Of a DNA stretch of 64,000 bases, positions 1 to 8,280 are shown in pieces. The position numbers and the translations under genes are program-made. The stretch comes from an uncultured Bacteroidia bacterium. Lineage in GTDB: Bacteria > Bacteroidota > Bacteroidia > Bacteroidales > Prolixibacteraceae. The stretch covers positions 29,840-93,839 of the forward strand of contig CAIVMQ010000113.1 in NCBI GenBank assembly GCA_903907075.1, written 5' to 3'. Each line of letters opens with the position of its first letter. Position 1 is the stretch's first letter. The notes beneath the pieces were generated by a model. That model ran no database searches. It worked only from the letters and a program-made list of their open reading frames with translations, and had not been told where the DNA came from.

Positions 1-82
1 AATAGTCAAATTCTCCGGCTTCACCGATCTTCAAGGCCCCTGAGCCCAGGACAATTACTTTCTTTATGTCTGTGTTAATCAT
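1..82 (-). CDS. carB: carbamoyl phosphate synthase large subunit, N-terminal fragment
   Basis: Only the first 27 codons lie in the window; the gene continues past base 1. The translation starts MINTDIKKVIVLGSGALKIG and continues with AGEFDY, the conserved opening of the first ATP-grasp half of the large subunit. This subunit uses two ATP, bicarbonate and ammonia from CarA to make carbamoyl phosphate for arginine and pyrimidines. Its ATG overlaps the carA stop in an ATGA, so the two are co-transcribed and probably translationally coupled. The identification is by motif and position; the rest of the gene cannot be judged. Confidence 0.93.
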   Translation of the reverse strand, partial: MINTDIKKVIVLGSGALKIGEAGEFDY

Positions 83-1158
83 TTACCTGACTTATTTTTT
101 TTTACACTTTCAATAAAATCATCAAACAGGAACTCTGTATCTGTTGGTCCTGATGAGGCTTCTGGATGGAATTGAGTAGAGAAAAAAGGTTTCGAAGTAT
201 GTCTAATCCCCTCATTGGTATTGTCGTTAACATTTACAAACAGTGATTCCCACCCTTCTGAAAGTGTCTCGTCTGCAATAGCAAAGCCGTGGTTTTGTGA
301 GGTTATAAAGCATCTGTTAGATCCTTTAAGAAGTACCGGCTGGTTATGGCTGCGATGACCATATTTTAATTTGTAGGTAGAGGCACCCGCTGCAAGTCCA
401 AGCAACTGATTTCCCAAGCAGATTCCCATGATTGGCTTCTCCTGAGCAATCGCTGTTTTAATATGCTTCACCGTGATCGTACAAATCGCGGGATCACCCG
501 GTCCATTGGTGAGAAAGAGTCCGTCGTATTCGAGTGTCGTAAAGTCATAATCCCATGGAACGCGAATCACCGTAGCATTACGATTTATTAGGCAACGGAT
601 AATATTGTTTTTTACTCCGCAGTCAACCATTACAATTTTATATGCTCCCTCACCATAAGTCTCAACAGTGTCGGTACTGGCTATGGCTACCAGATTTAAA
701 AGGTTTGGATCAACGAAGTCGATCTTTTGATCCTCAAATTCAATTTTCCCAAGTAAGGAACCTTTTTCACGAAGTATCTTTGTTAACAGACGCGTGTCGA
801 TATCATAAAGACCAGGTATCTGCTGAGATTTAAGCCAGTCACCTAGGCTCATCATCGCATTCCAATGACTAAATCCAACAGAATAGTCAGAAACGATTAA
901 TCCGGTTATATGAATTTTATCTGATTCATAATGCTTATGTATTCCATTTTCTGTGTGATCTGCAGGAACACCATAGTTCCCAATTAAGGGGTAGGTCGAG
1001 ACTAATATTTGACCCGTATAAGAGGGATCTGTAAGACTTTCGGGATAACCGGTCATCGCAGTATAAAATACTACTTCTCCGGCAACCGATTTTTCATAAC
1101 CGAATGATTTTCCTTCCAATACTGTTCCATCCTCAAGAATCAGTTTTACTTTTCGCAT
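79..1158 (-). CDS. carA: carbamoyl phosphate synthase small (glutaminase) subunit
   Basis: This subunit hydrolyses glutamine and passes ammonia to CarB. The 359-residue protein has the usual N-terminal CPSase small-subunit domain and a C-terminal class I amidotransferase domain. The nucleophile is Cys247 in GICLGNQ, and the partner His331 and Glu333 lie in QFHPE, so the triad is complete. It sits head to tail with carB (4-bp overlap) and diverges from argR across a 325-bp gap. That gap carries a good promoter, a 15-codon ORF and a terminator hairpin in the carA leader, suggesting attenuation. Its product feeds the ArgF' encoded about 9 kb away. Confidence 0.97.
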   Translation of the reverse strand: MRKVKLILEDGTVLEGKSFGYEKSVAGEVVFYTAMTGYPESLTDPSYTGQILVSTYPLIGNYGVPADHTENGIHKHYESDKIHITGLIVSDYSVGFSHWNAMMSLGDWLKSQQIPGLYDIDTRLLTKILREKGSLLGKIEFEDQKIDFVDPNLLNLVAIASTDTVETYGEGAYKIVMVDCGVKNNIIRCLINRNATVIRVPWDYDFTTLEYDGLFLTNGPGDPAICTITVKHIKTAIAQEKPIMGICLGNQLLGLAAGASTYKLKYGHRSHNQPVLLKGSNRCFITSQNHGFAIADETLSEGWESLFVNVNDNTNEGIRHTSKPFFSTQFHPEASSGPTDTEFLFDDFIESVKKNKSGK

Positions 1159-1208
1159 TACTAGGCTAATTTATCGCGGGTTAACTAACTATTAAACATT
1201 TAATTTTC

Positions 1209-1259
1209 AAAAAAAATGCGTTTTCACTACCTTTTATTCAGTAGTAAAAACGCATTTTT
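1209..1259 (-). terminator. intrinsic terminator in the carA leader (candidate attenuator)
   Basis: Read on the minus strand, bases 1259-1241 pair with 1230-1212 (arms containing AATGCGTTTT and AAAACGCATT, plus GTAGT with ACTAC, with one C-A mismatch). On that strand the stem is followed directly by eight T (1216-1209). It lies between the predicted carA start site and the carA ATG, so it is placed to stop carA transcription early. On the plus strand the T run is shorter (five), so it could also terminate weakly in that direction, but no plus-strand gene ends here. Confidence 0.75.
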
Positions 1260-1274
1260 CGGCGTCCTGTTCAT
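1227..1274 (-). CDS. possible carA leader peptide
   Basis: A 15-codon ORF (MNRTPKNAFLLLNKR, stop TAG) lies in the carA leader. It begins about 25 nt after the predicted start site. It runs through the 5' arm and loop of the leader terminator and stops inside the 3' arm, so a ribosome translating it would block the hairpin. Two Arg codons (both AGG), three Leu codons and a U-rich stretch (TTT TTA) are the only composition clues. Whether it senses an amino acid, nucleotide supply through coupling as in enterobacterial pyrBI, or nothing is unknown. There is no proof that it is translated. Confidence 0.4.
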   Translation of the reverse strand: MNRTPKNAFLLLNKR

Positions 1275-1304
1275 CGATATTCTTTAAGTGATGTCGCACG
1301 GCTG

Positions 1305-1336
1305 CAAATGTAATTTATTTCTTCCGAACTCGCAAA
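1305..1336 (-). promoter_or_regulatory. carA promoter (Bacteroidota type)
   Basis: On the minus strand a TTTG (1336-1333) is followed after 20 bases by TACATTTG (1312-1305). This matches the Bacteroidota pattern of a -33 TTTG and a -7 TAnnTTTG with about 19-20 bases between. It would start RNA near 1298, upstream of the short ORF and the terminator described here. Confidence 0.65.
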
Positions 1337-1350
1337 GCTATTCGTTGATA

Positions 1351-1364
1351 TTTATAAATATTCA
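1351..1364. promoter_or_regulatory. candidate ARG box 1 in the carA/argR intergenic region
   Basis: TTTATAAATATTCA matches 11 of 14 positions of the classical ArgR-box core TGAATAATTATTCA. It is in the shared region between the divergent carA and argR genes, about 15 bases upstream of the predicted carA -33 element. The stretch is very AT-rich, so a chance match is possible. Confidence 0.35.
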
Positions 1365-1455
1365 TATAAATTTTATAAATCAACCAAAAATTAAATAAAT
1401 ATGCGTAATTTGCCTTTTTATTCATTTTTTTTGCATAAAATTGCACTCTTTAATA

Positions 1456-1469
1456 GAATAAATATTCAT
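1456..1469. promoter_or_regulatory. candidate ARG box 2 before argR
   Basis: AGAATAAATATTCA (1455-1468), with inverted halves GAATA and TATTC at 1456-1467, matches 12 of 14 positions of the classical ArgR operator core. It ends 15 bases before the argR ATG, a position suited to autorepression of argR and the genes behind it. A further TATTCA half-site lies at 1419-1424. AT-richness lowers the certainty. Confidence 0.45.
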
Positions 1470-1483
1470 TGATGTTTTGATCT

Positions 1484-1969
1484 ATGAAAAACAGGTCCCA
1501 AAGAATTGTGTTGATCAGGAAGATTATTTCGGATGAAGTAATCGGCAGTCAGGATGAGTTGCAAATTAGATTACAAGAGTTGGGGTGTGAAGTAACACAA
1601 GCCACACTCTCGCGCGATTTAAAATCGATGCATGTAACTAAGGCTAGTGACGATCAAAACGGATATGTTTATCGTCTTGCCGGAAATGAACAAGTATCTG
1701 GAGAATCTGCATCAGCTCTGCTGCAGCGTGATTATATGGCAGATGGAGTTGCGGGGATCGAATTTTCATCAAACCTGGGTGTGGTAAAAACACTTCCGGG
1801 TTATGCCAATAGTGTTGCCATTTTGATTGATAAGGTTAATCCCTATGAGATTCTGGGCACGGTTGCCGGTGATGATACGATTCTGCTCATTATGCGGGAA
1901 GGGATCGGGCGCAGTGATGTGATTCAAGTTCTTAAATCGATCATGCCAAAACTGGAAAATAAAATTTAG
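1484..1969 (+). CDS. argR: arginine repressor ArgR
   Basis: ArgR is the hexameric, arginine-binding regulator of arginine genes. The 161-residue protein has an N-terminal winged helix with the recognition segment TQATLSRDL (about 38-46). Its C-terminal oligomerisation and arginine-binding domain contains GTVAGDDTILLIMREG near residue 127. It heads the argR-GNAT-argG-argC run, and palindromes like ArgR boxes lie just upstream, so autoregulation is likely. Only 22 bases separate it from the GNAT gene. Confidence 0.95.
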   Translation: MKNRSQRIVLIRKIISDEVIGSQDELQIRLQELGCEVTQATLSRDLKSMHVTKASDDQNGYVYRLAGNEQVSGESASALLQRDYMADGVAGIEFSSNLGVVKTLPGYANSVAILIDKVNPYEILGTVAGDDTILLIMREGIGRSDVIQVLKSIMPKLENKI

Positions 1970-1991
1970 TAATTGTCGAATTTGTAAAGCT

Positions 1992-2681
1992 ATGATATTT
2001 AACAAAAAGGGAACTGAACCTGAAAAACCAACTATTCGGGTTGAGATTGCAAATGAGAATCATTTGCGTTATGTTGATCAGATTAACGATACCATTGAGA
2101 AAGCCTCTCTTGAGCGCGGAACAGGTATTGCTCGACGAAGTCATGAATATATTGCATCAAAGATATCTGAAGGGAAAGCTATTATAGCCATTGATGGAGA
2201 AACCTTTGCCGGTTTTTGCTATATTGAAACCTGGAATGATGCTAAATATGTCGCGAATTCGGGACTGATTGTTCATTGGGATTATCGGGGTCACGGACTG
2301 GCTCGCAGGATTAAGCTCAAAGCATTTGAACTCTCACGGCTGAAGTACCCGAATGCTAAACTCTTTGGACTCACTACGGGGTTGGCAGTAATGAAAATTA
2401 ACTCTGAATTGGGCTATCGACCCGTAACCTTCTCTGAACTAACTGATGATGAGCAGTTCTGGAAGGGCTGCCAGAGTTGCGTGAACTACGATATTCTGTT
2501 GCGCATGAATAAAACGAAATGCCTGTGCACAGGGATGATTTATGATCCGGCATGGGAAGCCAAGAAGCAGAAGCCAAAGACTCCGTTTAAAATTTACAAG
2601 GAGTGGCTCGAGAAACGGAAGAATGAGAAATTGTCCTTTTCGGCTATTGACTGGAAAAAGATGATCATTTTAGGGCGTTAA
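1992..2681 (+). CDS. GNAT-family acyltransferase, candidate first enzyme of arginine synthesis
   Basis: A 229-residue protein whose middle part (about 45-150) has GNAT features. These include an acyl-CoA-binding-type stretch HWDYRGHGLARRIKLKAFE (about 95-113) and a later NSELGYRP strand-loop. The C-terminal 70 residues hold several cysteines (CQSC, CLC) and a basic tail. It sits between argR and argG. No ArgA or ArgJ is encoded in the window, although every later step except ASL is in this cluster, and ASL (argH) lies nearby. With ArgF' predicted to be succinylornithine-specific, this protein is the best candidate for glutamate N-succinyl- or N-acetyltransferase. The family call is seen in sequence; the substrate is inference from context. 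Confidence 0.75.
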   Translation: MIFNKKGTEPEKPTIRVEIANENHLRYVDQINDTIEKASLERGTGIARRSHEYIASKISEGKAIIAIDGETFAGFCYIETWNDAKYVANSGLIVHWDYRGHGLARRIKLKAFELSRLKYPNAKLFGLTTGLAVMKINSELGYRPVTFSELTDDEQFWKGCQSCVNYDILLRMNKTKCLCTGMIYDPAWEAKKQKPKTPFKIYKEWLEKRKNEKLSFSAIDWKKMIILGR

Positions 2682-2741
2682 CAGATACAACACTCTTAAT
2701 AACGGTGTCACAATAAATTAAACATTAAAAAAATATTTTTC

Positions 2742-3932
2742 ATGAAGGAAAAGGTTGTTCTGGCATTTAGCGGTGGATTGGATACCTCGTTTTGTGCAAT
2801 ATATCTCTCTGTAGAAAAGGGGATGGAGGTACATACCGCAATTGCAAATACCGGCGGATTTTCGAAAGAGGAGTTGGCTCTAATTGAGAAAAAGGCCTAT
2901 TCATTGGGAGTTAAGTCGCATGTTACGATTGATGTTACGTCGGAGTATTACCAAAAAGGGATCAGGTATATGGTGTATGGCAATGTGCTTCGCAATAATA
3001 CCTATCCGATTTCGGTAAGTTCGGAACGGATATTTCAGGCACTCGCAGTGATCGAATATGCCAAGAGCATCGGTGCCACTCATGTAGCTCATGGAAGTAC
3101 AGGAGCCGGAAATGACCAGATTCGGTTCGATCTTGCGTTCGAAGTTTTGGCTCCTGAGATAAAAATACTTACCCCAACACGTGATCTTGAGTTGTCGCGC
3201 GATGCTGAGATTAACTATTTGCGTGAGCATGGCGTGGTGGATAATTTTGAAAAAATGGCCTATTCTGTTAACAAAGGACTTTGGGGAACCAGCATTGGTG
3301 GCAAGGAGACCTTACAGAGTGATAAAACACTTCCTGAAGAGGCTTATCCAACCCATTTGCAAAAAGAGGGAGAGGAAACCATAACCCTGGAGTTTTTAAA
3401 AGGAGAAGTTAGTGGTGTTAACGGTAAAAAATATAACGATCCGGTTCAGGCGATCAATGAACTTGAACGACTAGGCTCTGCCTGGGCTATTGGCCGGGAT
3501 ATGCACATCGGTGATACCATTATCGGTATTAAAGGTCGTGTGGGTTTTGAGGCTGCTGCCCCAATGTTGATCATTAAGGCCCATCAGATGCTTGAAAAAC
3601 ATACCCTTACCAAATGGCAACAGTATTGGAAAGAGCAGCTCGGTAACTGGTACGGCATGTTCCTGCACGAGGCCATGTATCTTGAACCAGTGATGCGCGA
3701 CATCGAAAAATTCCTTGAAAACAGTCAGGAAAATGTCACTGGCAGTGTGATCATAAACCTTAGGCCCTACCATTTTCAGCTTGTTGGTATAGTATCGGAT
3801 CATGATCTGATGAAATCTGAATTCGGACAATATGGAGAGATGAATAAAGGGTGGACCGCAGATGACGCAAAAGGATTCACCAAGATTCTGGCGAATCAAA
3901 TTAAGATCTATCATTCTGTAAATCAAAAATAA
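2742..3932 (+). CDS. argG: argininosuccinate synthase
   Basis: ArgG condenses citrulline with aspartate using ATP. The 396-residue protein begins with the N-type ATP pyrophosphatase P-loop AFSGGLDTS (about 8-16) and carries the family segment HGSTGAGNDQIRFD near residue 118. Length is normal. Its stop overlaps the argC start by one base (TAATG), giving coupled translation. A 60-base gap separates it from the GNAT gene. Confidence 0.96.
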   Translation: MKEKVVLAFSGGLDTSFCAIYLSVEKGMEVHTAIANTGGFSKEELALIEKKAYSLGVKSHVTIDVTSEYYQKGIRYMVYGNVLRNNTYPISVSSERIFQALAVIEYAKSIGATHVAHGSTGAGNDQIRFDLAFEVLAPEIKILTPTRDLELSRDAEINYLREHGVVDNFEKMAYSVNKGLWGTSIGGKETLQSDKTLPEEAYPTHLQKEGEETITLEFLKGEVSGVNGKKYNDPVQAINELERLGSAWAIGRDMHIGDTIIGIKGRVGFEAAAPMLIIKAHQMLEKHTLTKWQQYWKEQLGNWYGMFLHEAMYLEPVMRDIEKFLENSQENVTGSVIINLRPYHFQLVGIVSDHDLMKSEFGQYGEMNKGWTADDAKGFTKILANQIKIYHSVNQK

Positions 3933-4912
3933 TGGGTGTCTCAGGAAAAATAAAGGTCGGAATTGTTGGTGGTGCAGGATATACTGCGGGTGAACTAATC
4001 CGTATTCTCTTGTATCATCCGGAGGTTGTATTGAAATATGTTCAGAGTGGAAGTAACAACGGAAAGGCACTCTCTTCGATTCATACAGACTTGCTTGGAG
4101 AGTGCTCGATGATCTTTACCGATATTGTACTCGAAGATACAGATCTCTTGTTTTTATGCTCCGGTCACGGTAAATCGATCGAATATCTAAAGAGCCAGAT
4201 TATTCCCAGACATGTTAAAATTATTGATTTAAGTCATGACTTTAGATTAAAGCGGTCCGGCAACGACTTTATATATGGATTACCAGAGTTAAATCGGGAC
4301 CAGATCATCAGTGCATCACGTATTGCGAATCCAGGTTGTTTTGCTACGGCAATTCAATTGGCGCTTTTACCATTGGCTGCTTCCCATTTATTGGTTAACG
4401 AGGTGCATATTAATGCAATCACTGGCTCCACCGGAGCTGGTCAGGCACCTACCAAGACTTCCCATTTTAGCTGGAGAGATAATAACCTCTCAGTTTATAA
4501 AGCCTTTGAACATCAGCATCTTGGTGAGATTGGTGAGAGCCTTTTACAGGCTCAGCCGGGTTTTGATAAAGCGGTAAATTTTATTCCCGTTCGCGGTAAT
4601 CATACCCGTGGCATATTTATGTCTGGTTATACAACGTACAATGGATCATTGGATGAAGCGAATGAACTTTTCACCTCCTATTATGACACCCATCCGTTTG
4701 TAAATATGGCTCCCGCGAATCCAGATCTGAAACAGGTTGTTAATACCAATAAAGCAATTCTTTATCTTGAGAAGCATGGAGATAAACTGATGATAATATC
4801 CTGTATCGATAACTTACTGAAGGGAGCTTCGGGGCAGGCGGTTCAAAATATGAATCTGATGTATGGACTCGACGAACGGTGTGGACTAAATCTCAAGTCG
4901 ATTGGATTTTAA
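3932..4912 (+). CDS. argC: N-acyl-gamma-glutamyl-phosphate reductase
   Basis: ArgC reduces N-acylglutamyl phosphate to the semialdehyde with NADPH. The 326-residue protein has the N-terminal nucleotide-binding motif GIVGGAGYTAGEL (10-22) and the catalytic Cys136 in NPGCFATA. The acyl group here is probably succinyl, given the ArgF' type. It is the last gene before a strong terminator at 4938-4972, so argR-GNAT-argG-argC looks like one unit. Confidence 0.95.
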   Translation: MGVSGKIKVGIVGGAGYTAGELIRILLYHPEVVLKYVQSGSNNGKALSSIHTDLLGECSMIFTDIVLEDTDLLFLCSGHGKSIEYLKSQIIPRHVKIIDLSHDFRLKRSGNDFIYGLPELNRDQIISASRIANPGCFATAIQLALLPLAASHLLVNEVHINAITGSTGAGQAPTKTSHFSWRDNNLSVYKAFEHQHLGEIGESLLQAQPGFDKAVNFIPVRGNHTRGIFMSGYTTYNGSLDEANELFTSYYDTHPFVNMAPANPDLKQVVNTNKAILYLEKHGDKLMIISCIDNLLKGASGQAVQNMNLMYGLDERCGLNLKSIGF

Positions 4913-4937
4913 TTAAACAAATGAAATAAGATTTAGA

Positions 4938-4972
4938 CGATAAGAAAATTGAGTTTCTTAATTTTCTTATCG
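4938..4972 (+). terminator. terminator after argC
   Basis: A perfect 13-bp stem (4938-4950 with 4960-4972, CGATAAGAAAATT and its complement) has a 9-base loop and is followed by a T-rich stretch. It lies 25 bases past the argC stop and separates argR-argC from argD. Confidence 0.75.
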
Positions 4973-5102
4973 CGTTTTATTACTTGATAATTTAATTTTT
5001 TAATACAAATAAACAGGTTCAATTTGATCGGTTTTAATTATACGTAATTTCAATAAAATAGCTCTTTAAATTTATTTACTTGGAGCAAAAATATATTCGC
5101 AC

Positions 5103-6227
5103 ATGAAACTATTCGATGTATATCCCCTTTTTGATATTAATCCAGTCAAGGCAAAGGATTGCTATATTACAGATGAGCACGGGATTGAGTACCTTGATCT
5201 GTACGGAGGTCATGCTGTAATCTCTGTAGGGCATACTCATCCCTACTATGTACGGAAGATTTCGGATCAGCTTGAGAAAATTGGTTTTTATTCCAATTCA
5301 GTTCAGAATCCGATGCAGGAGGAGCTTGCCCTAAAATTGGGCGAGTTATCGGGCTATACTGATTATTCTTTTTTCTTCTGTAATTCTGGTGCCGAAGCGA
5401 ATGAGAATGCTCTTAAGCTTGCTTCTTTTCATACTGGGAAAGATCGGATTATTACCTTTGAAAAGGCTTTTCACGGTAGAACATCCGCAGCTGTAGCAAT
5501 AACTGATAATCCCAAGATTATCGCACCAATTAATGATACGGTAAAGCGGACTTTTTTGCCTTTAAACGATCGTGTTCAATTGGAGAATGCTTTAAAAATA
5601 GGAGATGTTGCTGCTGTGATTGTTGAGGGGATACAAGGAGTAGGGGGATGTTGCGTCCCTGATCCTTCGTTTCTTCAGGCTGCATCTGAATTATGCAAAC
5701 ACTATGGTGCATTGCTAATCCTCGATGAGATACAATCGGGATATGGTCGGAGTGGTAAATTTTTTGCACACCAATATGCACCTATTAAACCTGATATTAT
5801 CTCTGTTGCTAAGGGGATGGGAAACGGATTTCCTATTGGTGGTATCTTAATAAGTCCAGAACTTAAGCCGTGGTCGGGTATGCTTGGTACCACATTTGGC
5901 GGTAATTACTTGGCATGTGCTGCCGGGATTGCAGTATTGGATATTCTGAAAGAGGAACATCTGATAGAAAATGCTTTTGAAGTGGGTAATTACCTTTTTT
6001 TAAGACTCTCAAAAATCACTCAGATTAAGGAACTTCGTGGTAAAGGATTGATGATTGGAATGGAGTTTGATTTTCCAATTGCAACCCTGCGTAAACAGCT
6101 CTTGTTTGAGGAGAAAATATTTACCGGTGTTACTGGTACACATGTTATTCGGATTCTTCCACCGCTTACTTTAACCAAAGATCAGTGTGATCTTTTTGTT
6201 CAAGCACTGGAAAAGCTGCTGAATTAA
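5103..6227 (+). CDS. argD: N-acyl-ornithine aminotransferase
   Basis: This class III PLP aminotransferase converts N-acylglutamate semialdehyde to N-acylornithine. The 374-residue protein has the cofactor segment NSGAEANENALK (95-106), LDEIQSGYGRSG (208-219) and the PLP lysine Lys237 in SVAKGMGNGFPIGG. It opens the second arginine/proline run after a 190-base gap containing the argC terminator. The succinyl form is the expected substrate here. Confidence 0.94.
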   Translation: MKLFDVYPLFDINPVKAKDCYITDEHGIEYLDLYGGHAVISVGHTHPYYVRKISDQLEKIGFYSNSVQNPMQEELALKLGELSGYTDYSFFFCNSGAEANENALKLASFHTGKDRIITFEKAFHGRTSAAVAITDNPKIIAPINDTVKRTFLPLNDRVQLENALKIGDVAAVIVEGIQGVGGCCVPDPSFLQAASELCKHYGALLILDEIQSGYGRSGKFFAHQYAPIKPDIISVAKGMGNGFPIGGILISPELKPWSGMLGTTFGGNYLACAAGIAVLDILKEEHLIENAFEVGNYLFLRLSKITQIKELRGKGLMIGMEFDFPIATLRKQLLFEEKIFTGVTGTHVIRILPPLTLTKDQCDLFVQALEKLLN

Positions 6228-6268
6228 TTGTAAATTGCATTTTACTATAACAGGCAAATTGATATTTC

Positions 6269-7072
6269 ATGGAAATTAAGGATTTAAAAATTGCGATCGT
6301 TGGAGGGGGTAACCTGGGTCGATCAGTGGCTGACGGTTTTCTAAAAGCGGGCATTGCGGCCCCTCAACTTACAGTGACACGGCGTCGTGTTCAGCTATTG
6401 GATGATCTGGCAGAAAAAGGTGTTCGTATTATTAAAGATAATAATGCTGCTGTGGCTCAAGCCGATTTGATTATTATTGCTGTAAAACCATACCAGGCTG
6501 TTGAGGTGATTTCCGAAATCAAATCAACCCTTAAAGCGGGTCAATTAGTTGCCTCGCTGATGACAGGTATAAGTATTGCCCAAATGAAAGAGCTGCTCCC
6601 CAATGGTGTTATCCCGTTACGGGTGATGCCAAATACAGCTGTAGCGCTGCAAGAATCGATGACGTTAATTGCTGCACCCGACTGCTCCCCGCAAGAGATA
6701 GCTCTTGTCCAGGAACTTTTTGAATATTTGGGTAAAGTGATAATCATTAACGAAGAGCTGATGGCTGCAGCGACTGTTTTGGGAGCTTGCGGTATTGCCT
6801 TCGCACTGCGATTTATCCGCGCGGCCATTCAGGGTGGTGTGGAGATAGGTTTTGGTGCGGATGTGGCTCAGCAAATTGTGGCACAGACTGTGAAAGGGGC
6901 TTCTGAACTTATTTTGCAAACAGGCCATCATCCGGAACAGGAGATCGATAAAGTTACTACCCCCAAAGGGATTACCATATCTGGACTTAACGAGATGGAG
7001 CATCAGGGTTTTTCATCATCCTTAATCCGTGGACTTCTGGTATCGTACAATAAAATAAATAATTCAAAATAG
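6269..7072 (+). CDS. proC: pyrroline-5-carboxylate reductase
   Basis: ProC carries out the last step of proline synthesis, reducing pyrroline-5-carboxylate. The 267-residue protein has the N-terminal dinucleotide motif IVGGGNLGRSV (about 11-21). The C-terminal P5CR dimerisation region contains VAQTVKGASEL and TTPKGITISGLNEME. It sits 41 bases after argD, inside the arginine block; both pathways start from glutamate. It is close to but not continuous with proBA. Confidence 0.94.
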   Translation: MEIKDLKIAIVGGGNLGRSVADGFLKAGIAAPQLTVTRRRVQLLDDLAEKGVRIIKDNNAAVAQADLIIIAVKPYQAVEVISEIKSTLKAGQLVASLMTGISIAQMKELLPNGVIPLRVMPNTAVALQESMTLIAAPDCSPQEIALVQELFEYLGKVIIINEELMAAATVLGACGIAFALRFIRAAIQGGVEIGFGADVAQQIVAQTVKGASELILQTGHHPEQEIDKVTTPKGITISGLNEMEHQGFSSSLIRGLLVSYNKINNSK

Positions 7073-7138
7073 GGTTGTTTGCTGTTTATTGCTTTTAGTT
7101 CAACTTCATCCGTTTTCTATTCAGGATAATTTTAATAA

Positions 7139-7185
7139 TCAGAAAGTTAGTATATTAATTTTACGCTTTCTGAAATATTTTTTTT
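7139..7185 (+). terminator. hairpin with T run directly before proB
   Basis: TCAGAAAG (7139-7146) pairs with CTTTCTGA (7166-7173) across a 19-base loop, and after AATA there is an eight-base T run ending at 7185, the base before the proB ATG. It resembles an intrinsic terminator, but the long loop makes it weak. It could end the argD-proC transcript or act as a leader attenuator for proBA. Confidence 0.4.
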
Positions 7186-8268
7186 ATGTCATTATTATAC
7201 ACAAAAATAGTTGTTAAAGTTGGAAGTAACGTGCTTACCAGTGAGGATGGAATGCTCAACATTCGCCGGATGGCTCATATTGTTGATCAATTGGCAACCT
7301 TACGCAAAGCCGGTCTACAGGTGATTCTAGTCACCTCTGGTGCTGTAGCTGCCGGGCGGGCAGAGGTTGATTTACAACGTAAACTTGATCCCGTTTCGAG
7401 TCGTCAGCTTTGGTCCGCAGTGGGTCAGGTTAAGCTGATCAATCAATATGCCGATCTGTTTCGTGCCAATGGAATGATCTGTGCTCAGGTTCTTACTACA
7501 AAGGAGAATTTTAGTGATCGTCTGCATTATCTCAATATGCGTAATTGCATGACCACCTTACTCGAAAATGATGTGATACCCGTTGTTAATGAGAATGATA
7601 CAATTTCGGTGACCGAATTAATGTTTACTGACAATGATGAACTTTCAGGTTTGATTGCTTCAATGATGGATATGGAGGCACTTGTTCTGTTAACCAATGT
7701 TGATGGTGTTTTTACCGGTTCGCCTGATGATCCGCAGAGTCGATTAATCGCTTCGATAACCCATGGCGAGACTTTGGATATAGAGGCTATTTCAGGAAAG
7801 AGATCCAACTTCGGCAGAGGAGGGATGCTTACTAAATATCATATTGCCACTAAACTTGCGGGGCAAGGGGTTTCTGTTCATATTGCAAATGGATTAAAAG
7901 ATAATACGTTATTTAATATATTGACTGACACGAATGCCGTGCAGACTCATTTTAAACCTTCAAAAAAAAGATCTACCGGGGTGCGCAAATGGTTATCTCA
8001 TTCGGATGATTTTGCTAAAGGTGAGGTGGTAATTAATAAGGGAGCTGCAGAGGCACTCTTATCTGATGATGCTATTAGCCTGTTGCTTATTGGTGTTGTT
8101 GGAGTTACCGGTTATTTCAAAGAGGGAGATATTGTTCGTGTAAAAGATTTAAACGGCGAATTAATAGGACTTGGAAAGGCTTCCTATGCCTCGGAGGAGG
8201 TTGTAAAGGAGATGGGTGGTAAGATGTCGAAACCATTTATACATTATGATTATTTATATCTGATCTAA
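7186..8268 (+). CDS. proB: glutamate 5-kinase
   Basis: ProB phosphorylates glutamate, the first and feedback-controlled step of proline synthesis. The 360-residue protein has the amino acid kinase domain with VVKVGSNVL (8-16) and VTSGAVAAG (about 49-57), and a C-terminal PUA domain from about residue 275. The full length with PUA is the common bacterial form. It is 12 bases from proA. Confidence 0.95.
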   Translation: MSLLYTKIVVKVGSNVLTSEDGMLNIRRMAHIVDQLATLRKAGLQVILVTSGAVAAGRAEVDLQRKLDPVSSRQLWSAVGQVKLINQYADLFRANGMICAQVLTTKENFSDRLHYLNMRNCMTTLLENDVIPVVNENDTISVTELMFTDNDELSGLIASMMDMEALVLLTNVDGVFTGSPDDPQSRLIASITHGETLDIEAISGKRSNFGRGGMLTKYHIATKLAGQGVSVHIANGLKDNTLFNILTDTNAVQTHFKPSKKRSTGVRKWLSHSDDFAKGEVVINKGAAEALLSDDAISLLLIGVVGVTGYFKEGDIVRVKDLNGELIGLGKASYASEEVVKEMGGKMSKPFIHYDYLYLI

Positions 8269-8280
8269 AAATTAACTAGT

